Assembly: GCF_004362245.1 (NCBI RefSeq)
Contig: NZ_SNWM01000003.1
Coordinates: forward strand, 620,001-684,000
Direction: 5' to 3'
Origin: Pedobacter duraquae
GTDB lineage: Bacteria; Bacteroidota; Bacteroidia; Sphingobacteriales; Sphingobacteriaceae
DNA length: 64,000 nucleotides
Shown piece by piece: positions 1 to 7,836 of the stretch. A model generated the notes under the pieces. The model saw only the letters and a list, made by a program, of their open reading frames with translations. It did not search any database and was not told the DNA's origin. The position numbers were made by a program, and so were the translations under genes. The stretch's first letter is position 1. Each line of letters starts with the position of its first letter.

Positions 1-60
1 AAGCTTGGCTTCTGGAAAATGGGACAGGAAAAAGTAGAAATCAGTTACCATCTCGAATAG
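1..60 (+). CDS. C-terminal fragment of a gene cut by the window edge (possibly GNAT acetyltransferase)
   Basis: Frame 1 is open from the first base to a TAG at 58-60 and gives the tail KLGFWKMGQEKVEISYHLE. The opening KLGF followed by a short beta-strand ending resembles the C-terminus of many GNAT N-acetyltransferases (YxKLGF motif), but 19 residues are too few to assign a family. Only the stop codon and this tail are visible. Confidence 0.35.
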   Translation, partial: KLGFWKMGQEKVEISYHLE

Positions 61-447
61 TCTGCTGCTTTTATTGACAACTCTTTTATCCACAGTTCAA
101 TAAGTAGTAGGCCGGTATATTTATGCCTTTTTCAGTCATCCGGCTAATAGAATACCAAATATTGAGCGTAATGAATGTGTCACTTTAGCAATTGTTTGTT
201 AGTAAAAATGCACAGTTGTTAACAACTTATAGAGACAAATAAATGCCTTAGACTTTATATTTGTTTACATAAAGTTCTTTAATAAACCACACTCATTTTT
301 TCAGTTAAAGGTTTAATATTTAATTATTTAGGATGCTGATGAGTTTTTGAGCTCATTAATCTTTCAGATTAAGTATTGATCTTTTGGCGGCTGTAGTTTG
401 TAAATAAAATCCCTGTTAAATAAATACCCTTAAATAAAAATCACCCT
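61..447 (+). promoter_or_regulatory. nrdBA upstream region: promoter, palindrome and structured leader
   Basis: No gene is seen in this 387-bp stretch. It holds a consensus DnaA-box 9-mer TTATCCACA (86-94), a perfect 14-bp palindrome AGTTGTT/AACAACT (214-227), a Bacteroidota -7 box TATATTTG (256-263) without a clear -33 TTTG, and two consecutive hairpins (ATGAG/CTCAT at 339-356; TTAATCT/AGATTAA at 356-372, sharing one base). If transcription starts just after the -7 box, nrdB would carry a leader of about 180 nt. Regulation by DnaA or a repressor is inference. Confidence 0.5.
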
Positions 448-1425
448 ATGCAAGAAGAAGAAGAAGTACTACTTAGAGAAAATAAAGACCGCTTTGTTCT
501 ATTGCCTATTAAGTATCCCGAAATCTGGGATATGTATAAGAAAAGCGAAGCAAGTTTCTGGACCGCTGAAGAGATCGATCTTTCGGACGACCAGAAGCAT
601 TGGGACAATCTGAATAGCGGAGAAAGACATTTTATTTCTCATATTCTGGCTTTCTTTTCGGCAAGTGATGGTATCGTAAATGAAAATCTTGCGGTTAATT
701 TCATGAGTGAGGTACAGCTTCCTGAAGCCAGGTGTTTTTATGGTTTCCAGATCATGATGGAAAATATCCATTCTGAAACTTATGCGCTTTTGATCGATAC
801 GTATATCAAAGATCCTGAAGAAAAAGACAGACTATTCCACGCGATAGAAACAGTACCCTGCGTAAAGAGAAAAGCAGAGTGGGCTTTGCGTTGGATTGAT
901 AACGGTAACTTTGCCGAAAGATTGGTTGCCTTTGCTGCGGTAGAAGGGATTTTCTTTAGCGGCAGTTTCTGTTCTATTTTCTGGTTAAAGAAACGTGGAT
1001 TGATGCCCGGTTTAACCTTTAGCAATGAATTGATATCTAGAGACGAAGGCTCGCATTGCGAATTCGCCTGTCTGCTGTATAAAATGTTGAAAAACAGATT
1101 AAGTGAAGAAGCTGTACATGGGATCATTAGAGATGCTGTAGAAATTGAGAAAGAATTTGTTACAGATGCATTGCCGGTGGCATTAATCGGTATGAATGCA
1201 AAACTGATGTCTCAGTATATCGAATTTGTAGCCGATAGATGGTTGGATGAACTAGGTTATTCTAAGATCTATCACGCGACAAATCCGTTCGATTTTATGG
1301 AAATGATCTCCCTGCAGGGAAAAACCAACTTCTTTGAAAAACGTGTTGGTGACTATCAAAAAAGTGGTGTGTTGACCTCTGCGGAGGACAAAGCATCAGC
1401 TTTTTCACTAGATGATGACTTCTAA
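448..1425 (+). CDS. nrdB: Ribonucleoside-diphosphate reductase, beta (radical) subunit
   Basis: Small subunit of class Ia ribonucleotide reductase. It houses the dinuclear iron centre and tyrosyl radical that start reduction of ribonucleotides to deoxyribonucleotides in the cytoplasm. The expected ligands align in order: Asp74 (SASDG), Glu105 and His108 (MENIHSE), Glu166 (AAVEG), Glu200 and His203 (DEGSHCEF). Tyr112 lies at the radical position. The C-terminal tail ends SLDDDF, the peptide that docks into the alpha subunit. The 325-residue protein resembles eukaryotic R2 more than E. coli NrdB. nrdA follows 100 nt downstream on the same strand, so the two are probably co-transcribed from the promoter region at 61-447. 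Confidence 0.97.
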   Translation: MQEEEEVLLRENKDRFVLLPIKYPEIWDMYKKSEASFWTAEEIDLSDDQKHWDNLNSGERHFISHILAFFSASDGIVNENLAVNFMSEVQLPEARCFYGFQIMMENIHSETYALLIDTYIKDPEEKDRLFHAIETVPCVKRKAEWALRWIDNGNFAERLVAFAAVEGIFFSGSFCSIFWLKKRGLMPGLTFSNELISRDEGSHCEFACLLYKMLKNRLSEEAVHGIIRDAVEIEKEFVTDALPVALIGMNAKLMSQYIEFVADRWLDELGYSKIYHATNPFDFMEMISLQGKTNFFEKRVGDYQKSGVLTSAEDKASAFSLDDDF

Positions 1426-1525
1426 ACCAGCTTTAAACAGCGCAATTAAAATAATTATTAACCGGTTCGTCTGATACCTGGTACGTGTACCCAACCACCA
1501 GCGAATCCATAAATACCTGAAAAAT

Positions 1526-3904
1526 ATGTTTGTAGAAAAAAGAGACGGCCGCAAAGAAGCAGTGCGGTTTGATAAGATCACTGCCAGGATCGAAAAATTA
1601 TGTTATGGCTTCAACGCCGAATTGGTTGATCCCATAGATGTAGCTAAAAAGGTGATCGAAGGTTTGTATGATGGTGTAACTACCTCTGAACTGGATAGCC
1701 TTGCAGCAGAAACGGCAGCATCTCTAACAACAAAACATCCGGATTATGCACTTCTGGCTTCCAGAATAGCGGTGTCCAACCTCCATAAAAATACAGTAAA
1801 GTCTTTTTCAAAAACAATGGAGAAGTTATATCTGTATGTTGATCCTAAAACAGGAAAATCTGCATCATTGATCGCTGAAGACGTTTGGGCTGTTATTGAA
1901 GAGCATGCTGATTTATTAGATAGTACAATTATTTACGACAGAGATTTTGGATTTGACTATTTCGGTTTCAAAACACTGGAAAAATCTTATTTGTTAAAAG
2001 TAAACGGTGAGATCGTAGAACGCCCACAGCATTTATACATGCGTGTTGCCGTTGGGATCCACAAAAATGATATTGATAGTGTAATTGCTTCTTATAACCT
2101 GATGAGCGAGCGTTGGTTTACACACGGTACACCAACGTTATTTAACGCTGGTACCCCAAAACCACAAATGTCGTCATGCTTCCTGCTGACTATGCAGGAT
2201 GATAGTATCGAAGGTATTTATGATACGTTGAAGCAAACTGCTAAAATCTCACAAAGTGCTGGTGGCATCGGATTGAGTATTCACAATGTAAGAGCTACAG
2301 GTGCTTATATTAGTGGTACAAATGGTACCAGTAACGGGATAGTGCCAATGCTAAAAGTGTTTAACGATACTGCCCGTTATGTCGATCAGGGTGGAGGTAA
2401 ACGTAAAGGTGCTTTTGCTATCTATCTGGAGCCTTGGCATGCTGATGTATTTGCTTTCCTTGATTTGCGCAAGAATCACGGTAAGGAAGAAATGCGTGCA
2501 CGTGATTTGTTCTATGCTTTATGGATCTGCGATCTGTTTATGCAACGTGTAGAAGATAACGGTGATTGGAGTTTGTTCAGTCCTGATGAAGCACCTGGAC
2601 TAGCTGATTGCTGGGGACCTGAATTCAATGCCCTATATGAGCGTTACGAAAAAGAAGGCCGCGCGCGTAAAACCATCAAAGCTCAGGAGTTATGGTTTGC
2701 CATTCTGGATTCACAAATCGAAACAGGAACGCCTTATTTGTTATATAAAGATGCAGCAAACGGTAAGTCAAACCAACAAAACTTAGGCACAATTAAAAGC
2801 TCTAACCTATGTACTGAGATCATGGAGTATTCATCTAAGGATGAGGTGGCTGTATGTAACTTAGCTTCACTGGCTCTTCCAAGGTTTGTTGTTAACGGAG
2901 AATTTGATCACCAGAAATTATATGAGGTAACGTATCAGGCTACCTTAAATCTGAATAAGGTAATTGATTATAACTATTATCCTATTGAAGAAGCAAGGTA
3001 TTCAAACATGCGTCACAGACCAGTAGGATTGGGTGTACAAGGGTTGGCTGATGCCTTCATACTGATGCGTCTTCCTTTTGAAAGTGAAGGTGCAAAAGAG
3101 TTGAACAAAGAGATTTTTGAAACGATCTACTTTGCTGCAATGACTGCTTCACACGATTTAGCAGTTAAGGATGGGGCTTACGAAACTTTTAAAGGTTCGC
3201 CACTTTCTGAAGGTAAATTCCAGTTTGACCTGTGGAATGTTACACCGTCAAGCAACCGTTGGGATTGGGAAACTTTACGTGCAAAAGTAGTCAAAGATGG
3301 CGTACGTAACTCTTTATTGGTTGCGCCTATGCCTACGGCTTCTACGTCGCAGATTCTTGGTAATAATGAATGCTTTGAGCCATATACTTCTAATATCTAT
3401 ACAAGAAGGGTATTAAGTGGTGAGTTTGTAGTTGTTAACAAACATCTGTTGAAAGATCTTGTTGCCTTGGGTCTATGGACTCCGGCTATGAAAGACAGAA
3501 TTATTCTGGCCAACGGATCTGTTCAGGATATTGCTGAGATCCCGGATTTCATCAAAGAATTATACAAAACAGTGTGGGAAATTAAAATGCGCAGCATCAT
3601 TGATATGGCAGCGGATAGGGGTGCCTATATCTGCCAATCGCAGTCGCTCAACCTGTTTATCAACGCGCCTAATACTTCTAAACTAACATCAATGCATTTC
3701 TATGCATGGAAAAAAGGTTTAAAAACCGGTATGTATTACCTGCGTACACAAGCCGCTTCTCAGGCTGTTAAATTTACAGTAGAGAATCAGGCAGGTAAAA
3801 ATATGGAGCCAGTTATCCCGGCACATATTGAGCAGAGTGCAGAGGAAATTGTAGAAGGTCCGGTATGCAGCATGGAAGAAGGTTGCATTAGCTGTTCTGG
3901 CTAA
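1526..3904 (+). CDS. nrdA: Ribonucleoside-diphosphate reductase, alpha (catalytic) subunit
   Basis: Catalytic subunit of class Ia ribonucleotide reductase. An N-terminal ATP-cone (about residues 1-90) is the allosteric activity site. Cys218 and Cys444 form the reducible pair and Cys429 (SSNLCTEI) is the thiyl-radical residue. The C-terminus carries a Cys-rich tail ([10 protein letters not shown]) that relays electrons from thioredoxin or glutaredoxin. The 792-residue length and cysteine numbering match eukaryotic R1 as I know it, which places it in the eukaryote-like subgroup also known from Bacteroidota. It ends just before a strong terminator, closing the nrdBA unit. Confidence 0.97.
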   Translation: MFVEKRDGRKEAVRFDKITARIEKLCYGFNAELVDPIDVAKKVIEGLYDGVTTSELDSLAAETAASLTTKHPDYALLASRIAVSNLHKNTVKSFSKTMEKLYLYVDPKTGKSASLIAEDVWAVIEEHADLLDSTIIYDRDFGFDYFGFKTLEKSYLLKVNGEIVERPQHLYMRVAVGIHKNDIDSVIASYNLMSERWFTHGTPTLFNAGTPKPQMSSCFLLTMQDDSIEGIYDTLKQTAKISQSAGGIGLSIHNVRATGAYISGTNGTSNGIVPMLKVFNDTARYVDQGGGKRKGAFAIYLEPWHADVFAFLDLRKNHGKEEMRARDLFYALWICDLFMQRVEDNGDWSLFSPDEAPGLADCWGPEFNALYERYEKEGRARKTIKAQELWFAILDSQIETGTPYLLYKDAANGKSNQQNLGTIKSSNLCTEIMEYSSKDEVAVCNLASLALPRFVVNGEFDHQKLYEVTYQATLNLNKVIDYNYYPIEEARYSNMRHRPVGLGVQGLADAFILMRLPFESEGAKELNKEIFETIYFAAMTASHDLAVKDGAYETFKGSPLSEGKFQFDLWNVTPSSNRWDWETLRAKVVKDGVRNSLLVAPMPTASTSQILGNNECFEPYTSNIYTRRVLSGEFVVVNKHLLKDLVALGLWTPAMKDRIILANGSVQDIAEIPDFIKELYKTVWEIKMRSIIDMAADRGAYICQSQSLNLFINAPNTSKLTSMHFYAWKKGLKTGMYYLRTQAASQAVKFTVENQAGKNMEPVIPAHIEQSAEEIVEGPVCSMEEGCISCSG

Positions 3905-3928
3905 TAAACCGCTCCACCTAAAAGATAC

Positions 3929-3962
3929 AGCCGTCTCATAGCAAATATGAGACGGCTTTTTT
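3929..3962 (+). terminator. Rho-independent terminator of nrdBA
   Basis: Perfect 12-bp stem AGCCGTCTCATA / TATGAGACGGCT with a 5-nt loop, followed by a short T run, 25 nt after the nrdA stop. Confidence 0.92.
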
Positions 3963-4022
3963 GTTATTGGTACCCTTTTGTCATATTTATTGACCGATAT
4001 TATTCGTTAATTATACATGACG

Positions 4023-4030
4023 TATCTTTG
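4023..4030 (+). promoter_or_regulatory. Bacteroidota -7 box, leaderless arrangement
   Basis: TATCTTTG matches TAnnTTTG exactly. It ends 5 nt before the ATG at 4036, so the transcript probably has almost no 5' leader. No convincing -33 TTTG is visible. Confidence 0.6.
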
Positions 4031-4035
4031 TAGAA

Positions 4036-4248
4036 ATGACTAAACACGAAGTTATACCTTGTGAGCGCTGCAACACACGCATAGAATGTAAGGCCAATGC
4101 CTATACCAAGTGCCAATGTAGTGTTGTGCAGCTAAGTATTAACGAAGTGCAATACATCAGTGAACTTTACGATGGCTGTTTGTGTGCCAAATGTCTATTC
4201 GAACTACAGCACGAATACCAGGATCAGCTGGCAAGCACATCGATTTAA
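4036..4248 (+). CDS. Small cysteine-rich CWC-type protein
   Basis: A 70-residue protein with seven cysteines arranged as CERCNTRIEC, CQC and CLCAKC, a likely zinc-binding layout matching the Cys-rich CWC family (recognition by pattern). No signal peptide or membrane segment is seen, so it is probably cytoplasmic. Function is unknown. It lies 58 nt before aguB, which has its own -7 box, so it may be monocistronic. The start is set by the promoter box only 5 nt upstream and by the absence of another in-frame ATG. Confidence 0.75.
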   Translation: MTKHEVIPCERCNTRIECKANAYTKCQCSVVQLSINEVQYISELYDGCLCAKCLFELQHEYQDQLASTSI

Positions 4249-4279
4249 CTAAAAAGCAGGTACAGATATTTTTTTCTGT

Positions 4280-4287
4280 TAACTTTG
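4280..4287 (+). promoter_or_regulatory. Bacteroidota -7 box upstream of aguB
   Basis: TAACTTTG matches TAnnTTTG, 19 nt before the aguB ATG. No clear -33 element is seen. Confidence 0.55.
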
Positions 4288-4306
4288 TAACTCAAAATTT
4301 TATTGG

Positions 4307-5182
4307 ATGACTAAAGTACAAGTAGGATTGGTACAGATGAGCTGTACAAACAATAAACAGGAAAATCTGGACAAAGCCATTGGAAAGATCCGGGAAATTG
4401 CAGCCCAGGGTGCTCAAGTGGTGTGTCTTCAGGAATTGTTTACCTCTCTTTATTTTTGTGATGAAGAAAACTACGAGAATTTTAAGCTTGCAGAAGCAAT
4501 TCCCGGTCCTTCAACCGATGCTTTATCGGCAGTAGCAGCAGAACTTAATGTCGTTATTGTCGCTTCTCTCTTTGAGAAACGAGCCGAGGGTTTGTATCAC
4601 AATACAACTGCCGTGCTGGATGCCGACGGATCGTACCTTGGTAAATACCGTAAGATGCACATTCCTGATGATCCAGGTTTTTATGAGAAATTTTACTTTA
4701 CACCCGGAGATTTGGGCTATAAAGTGTTCAAAACAAAATATGCTAAAATTGGCGTACTGATTTGCTGGGATCAATGGTATCCTGAAGCGGCAAGACTTAC
4801 TGCGTTAATGGGCGCTGATTTCCTGGTTTATCCAACAGCAATAGGTTGGGCTACCACCCAGGACGAAGGAACCAATAAAGAACAATATAACGCCTGGCAA
4901 ACTATACAGCGCTCGCACGCTATTGCCAATGGTGTGCCAGTGGTGAGTATTAACCGTGTAGGAGAAGAGGCGGGTGTGGAATTCTGGGGCGGATCTTTTG
5001 TGTCCAATCCATTCGGATCGCTGCTTTATCAGGCGTCACATCATGAAGAGGAACTCAAAGTTGTAGAACTTGATCTGGCAAAATCTGACAGTTATCGTAC
5101 GCATTGGCCTTTCCTGCGCGATAGACGTATCGACAGTTATGCTCAGATCACTAAAAGATATATAGATGATGAATCTATTTAA
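4307..5182 (+). CDS. aguB: N-carbamoylputrescine amidase
   Basis: Nitrilase-superfamily hydrolase that converts N-carbamoylputrescine to putrescine, CO2 and ammonia. The catalytic triad is visible: Glu43 (LQELF), Lys116 (KYRKMH) and Cys153 (LICWDQWYPE). The 291-residue length is normal for the family. The downstream gene overlaps by 17 nt and encodes agmatine deiminase, the preceding step, which fixes the substrate among the many nitrilase-family options. Together they make putrescine from arginine-derived agmatine in the cytoplasm. Confidence 0.94.
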   Translation: MTKVQVGLVQMSCTNNKQENLDKAIGKIREIAAQGAQVVCLQELFTSLYFCDEENYENFKLAEAIPGPSTDALSAVAAELNVVIVASLFEKRAEGLYHNTTAVLDADGSYLGKYRKMHIPDDPGFYEKFYFTPGDLGYKVFKTKYAKIGVLICWDQWYPEAARLTALMGADFLVYPTAIGWATTQDEGTNKEQYNAWQTIQRSHAIANGVPVVSINRVGEEAGVEFWGGSFVSNPFGSLLYQASHHEEELKVVELDLAKSDSYRTHWPFLRDRRIDSYAQITKRYIDDESI

Positions 5183-6221
5183 CGACAGCCCGAAAAGATC
5201 CGGCTATGCTTTTCCACCAGAATGGGCACAGCATGAGGCAACATGGTTGAGCTGGCCGCACAAAGAAGCATCGTGGCCGGGAAAACTGGAAACAATATAT
5301 ACTCCCTATTGCCAGTTTATTAAAGCTGTAGCCGAAGGGGAGAAAGTTAGGATTAACATTAACAACGAGGAAACCCGTGCATTTGCCGTTTCGGAATTGG
5401 AAAAGGTTGGTGCCGATCTCTCTAATATTGAGTTTTATTTTAATGCTACAAATGATGCCTGGTGCAGGGATCATGGGCCTGCATTTTTACTAAGTGCAGA
5501 TGGCAAAGATAAAGCAGTTGTTGATTGGGGTTATAATGCCTGGGGTGGTAAATATCCGCCTTTTGATCTGGATGATGTAGTGCCAACAAAAATAGCCAGT
5601 CATTTTAACCTGCAATTATACACTCCTGATATTGTGATGGAAGGCGGTTCGGTAGAATTTAACGGTGCAGGTACAATACTGACGACCACTGCCTGTTTGC
5701 TCAATGAAAACAGAAACCCACATCTTTCCAAATCAGAGATTGAGCAGTACTTGCTGGAGTATTATGGCGCAGAGCAGGTACTTTGGTTAGGAGATGGCAT
5801 TGTTGGAGACGATACCGATGGCCATATCGATGATATTACCCGTTTTGTTAACGAAAATACCGTGCTTACAGTTGTTGAGAGCAATCCGCTCGACGAAAAC
5901 TATATCCTGCTTCAGGAAAATCTGAATGCCTTAAAGGAGATGCGTTTGCCAAATGGAGAAGCACTGAATATTATTAAACTGCCTATGCCTTCTCCGGTAA
6001 TTCATGAGGATACCAGGCTGCCGGCATCGTATGCTAATTTTTATATCGCCAATAAGGTGGTTGTAGTGCCTACATTCAGAGATGTGAATGATAGCATAGC
6101 CTTAGAGATTATCCAGCAGGCATTTCCTGACAGGGCGGTTATCGGAATTGATTCAACAGATATCATCTGGGGACTTGGAAGTTTCCACTGCCTGAGTCAG
6201 CAAGAACCCGCTATACAATAA
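5166..6221 (+). CDS. aguA: Agmatine deiminase
   Basis: Peptidylarginine-deiminase-type enzyme that hydrolyses agmatine to N-carbamoylputrescine and ammonia. Family marks are the N-terminal PEWAQHEATWLSWP block, the GDDTDGHIDD segment and the catalytic Cys342 in GLGSFHCLSQQ near the C-terminus. At 351 residues it is of usual length. The start overlaps the end of aguB by 17 nt, which suggests translational coupling; the second codon is also ATG (5169). fabG follows after 29 nt on the same strand and may be read through. Confidence 0.95.
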   Translation: MMNLFNDSPKRSGYAFPPEWAQHEATWLSWPHKEASWPGKLETIYTPYCQFIKAVAEGEKVRININNEETRAFAVSELEKVGADLSNIEFYFNATNDAWCRDHGPAFLLSADGKDKAVVDWGYNAWGGKYPPFDLDDVVPTKIASHFNLQLYTPDIVMEGGSVEFNGAGTILTTTACLLNENRNPHLSKSEIEQYLLEYYGAEQVLWLGDGIVGDDTDGHIDDITRFVNENTVLTVVESNPLDENYILLQENLNALKEMRLPNGEALNIIKLPMPSPVIHEDTRLPASYANFYIANKVVVVPTFRDVNDSIALEIIQQAFPDRAVIGIDSTDIIWGLGSFHCLSQQEPAIQ

Positions 6222-6250
6222 ATACAATAGAAATAATTTAACCAGATATA

Positions 6251-6994
6251 ATGAAATTATTAGCCGGAAAAACAGCACTGATTACGGGTGCTTCCAAAGG
6301 AATAGGCCGCAAGATAGCGGAAGAATTTGCTAAACAGGGTGCAAATGTTGCATTTACCTATTTGTCGTCAGTAGAAAAAGGAGAGGCACTGGAGCAGGAG
6401 CTCCAGGCATTTGGAACACAAGTTAAAGGTTACCGCTCTGATGCGTCTAAATTTGCTGAGGCAGAACAACTGATTACTTCAATTGTTGCAGATTTCGGGG
6501 CGCTAGACGTTGTTGTCAATAATGCAGGAATTACGAAAGACGGATTGCTGATGCGCATGAGCGAAGAGAATTGGGACGATGTAATCAACGTCAACCTGAA
6601 GTCTGTATTTAACGTTACAAAGGCTGCTTCGAAGATCATGATGAAAGCGCGTAAAGGTGTATTTATCAACATGAGTTCTGTAGTAGGTGTGCAAGGTAAT
6701 GCTGGTCAGGCAAACTATGCTGCTTCAAAAGCAGGAATTATTGGGTTCTCTAAGTCGGTTGCTAAAGAACTGGGATCAAGGAACATCAGGTCGAATGTTG
6801 TTGCTCCAGGATTTATCCGGACGGAAATGACGGATGTACTGGATCCTAAAGTTGTAGAAGGCTGGACTCAGGATATCCCGCTTAAGCGTGCAGGAGAAGC
6901 GGAGGATGTTGCGAACGTTTGTGTGTTCCTCGCTTCTGATATGAGTGCGTATGTGACCGGACAAGTACTGTCTGTGTGTGGCGGTATGCTATAA
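6251..6994 (+). CDS. fabG: 3-oxoacyl-ACP reductase family SDR
   Basis: Short-chain dehydrogenase/reductase that most likely reduces 3-oxoacyl-ACP with NADPH in fatty-acid elongation. It shows the Rossmann motif TGASKGIG (13-20), NNAG (90-93), catalytic Ser142/143, Tyr156 and Lys160 (YAASK) and the FabG-like ending YVTGQVLSVCGGML. SDR specificity is hard to read from sequence, so another hydroxyacyl substrate is possible, but length (247) and motifs fit FabG best. Its transcript ends at a terminator lying inside the 3' coding end of the convergent gene. Confidence 0.85.
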   Translation: MKLLAGKTALITGASKGIGRKIAEEFAKQGANVAFTYLSSVEKGEALEQELQAFGTQVKGYRSDASKFAEAEQLITSIVADFGALDVVVNNAGITKDGLLMRMSEENWDDVINVNLKSVFNVTKAASKIMMKARKGVFINMSSVVGVQGNAGQANYAASKAGIIGFSKSVAKELGSRNIRSNVVAPGFIRTEMTDVLDPKVVEGWTQDIPLKRAGEAEDVANVCVFLASDMSAYVTGQVLSVCGGML

Positions 6995-6996
6995 CA

Positions 6997-7731
6997 TTAC
7001 TGAATTTGATACTTTCCCGAACCTTCCAGGATAACTGGAAGGTTCTTTTTTTTGCTGAACCAGGTATATACGGACTGTAGGTTCTGCCAGAATTGTTTTT
7101 GCTCAGGGCAAAACTTTACTTCTGCATTCAGGTTCTGGTCAGACATCCTGAAAGGGAAGATATGCACTGGTATTGCATCCTGACCTGCTGCTTTTGCTTC
7201 CACAGCCAGTGCGTACACTTCTTTGATCTTCTCATCGGTAAGTGGAATGCAGCCTACCGTTTCACATTTTCCATGGATATAAATATCTCCCCCGGGATTT
7301 TCGTTACCACTTCTAAACAAGTCTACACTGTTTGGATAATTAATACCCAGTGAAAGGAAAAACTTACTTTCAGGATTAAAGACATTGATGTGATAGAATC
7401 CTTCGGGGGTCTGCTTGTCACCTTCCTTTAACTTCGGCCCCAAAATGCCTGAACTGGCACAGAACGCATATGTCCGGAATAAACGATACTCCAATGCTCC
7501 CGCACCCTTTATCCAAAGTTCCAGTTGCTTTTCTTTCTTGAAGGCTGCCAGATAAATTTGAAAAGGTGCATGCATTCCCGCCGCAATTAATTGTTTGTCG
7601 ATATTTTCCCATTGGTCTGCATACGCCGTTTTAACGCGCTCAAATGCCAATTGATCAGTTTTAAAACTGCTTTGCGCATGTGCCATAGTAGTAAAAAGAA
7701 ATGCCGTTATCAGAACCAGTAATTTATGCAT
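6997..7731 (-). CDS. Secreted L,D-transpeptidase (YkuD family)
   Basis: Periplasmic YkuD-fold enzyme, probably forming or trimming peptidoglycan cross-links. The start at 7731 gives a clear signal peptide (MHKLLVLITAFLF...AHAQ). Longer readings to 7791 would put 20 non-hydrophobic residues before it. The catalytic signature is HGKCETVGCIPLTD, with the nucleophilic second Cys. The arrangement resembles the YafK-type branch rather than classical ErfK. Its last 57 coding bases also encode, on the other strand, the fabG terminator; the two stops are only 2 nt apart. Confidence 0.85.
   Translation of the reverse strand: MHKLLVLITAFLFTTMAHAQSSFKTDQLAFERVKTAYADQWENIDKQLIAAGMHAPFQIYLAAFKKEKQLELWIKGAGALEYRLFRTYAFCASSGILGPKLKEGDKQTPEGFYHINVFNPESKFFLSLGINYPNSVDLFRSGNENPGGDIYIHGKCETVGCIPLTDEKIKEVYALAVEAKAAGQDAIPVHIFPFRMSDQNLNAEVKFCPEQKQFWQNLQSVYTWFSKKKNLPVILEGSGKYQIQ
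7019..7053 (+). terminator. fabG terminator embedded in the opposite gene
   Basis: Stem GAACCTTCCAG / CTGGAAGGTTC (11 bp, perfect) with loop GATAA and a run of eight T on the + strand. It lies within the last codons of the minus-strand L,D-transpeptidase. On the minus strand no T run follows, so it acts on fabG only. Confidence 0.88.
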
Positions 7732-7836
7732 AGCTATTTCCCTATTCAGACCGGAGTGGTGACGATAGCCGACTGAAATTTGTGAGAACAAGTTACGCGC
7801 AATTTTTCAAAATTTTAGCATCTTTACTTCAAGCCT

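Noticed and set aside
86-94. DnaA box taken as a replication origin signal
   Set aside because: It is a single box, and the same 9-mer occurs inside the GH30 gene (about 18494) and the TonB receptor gene (about 26579), so it is weak evidence and no origin-like cluster exists.
336-372. CTGATGAG in the nrdB leader, recalling a hammerhead ribozyme core
   Set aside because: No matching GAAA element or third stem is present in the right place; two simple hairpins explain the region.
4307-6221. Functional link between the agmatine pathway genes and the cyanophycin-type locus through arginine
   Set aside because: They lie 30 kb apart with separate promoters; agmatine conversion to putrescine is a general pathway.
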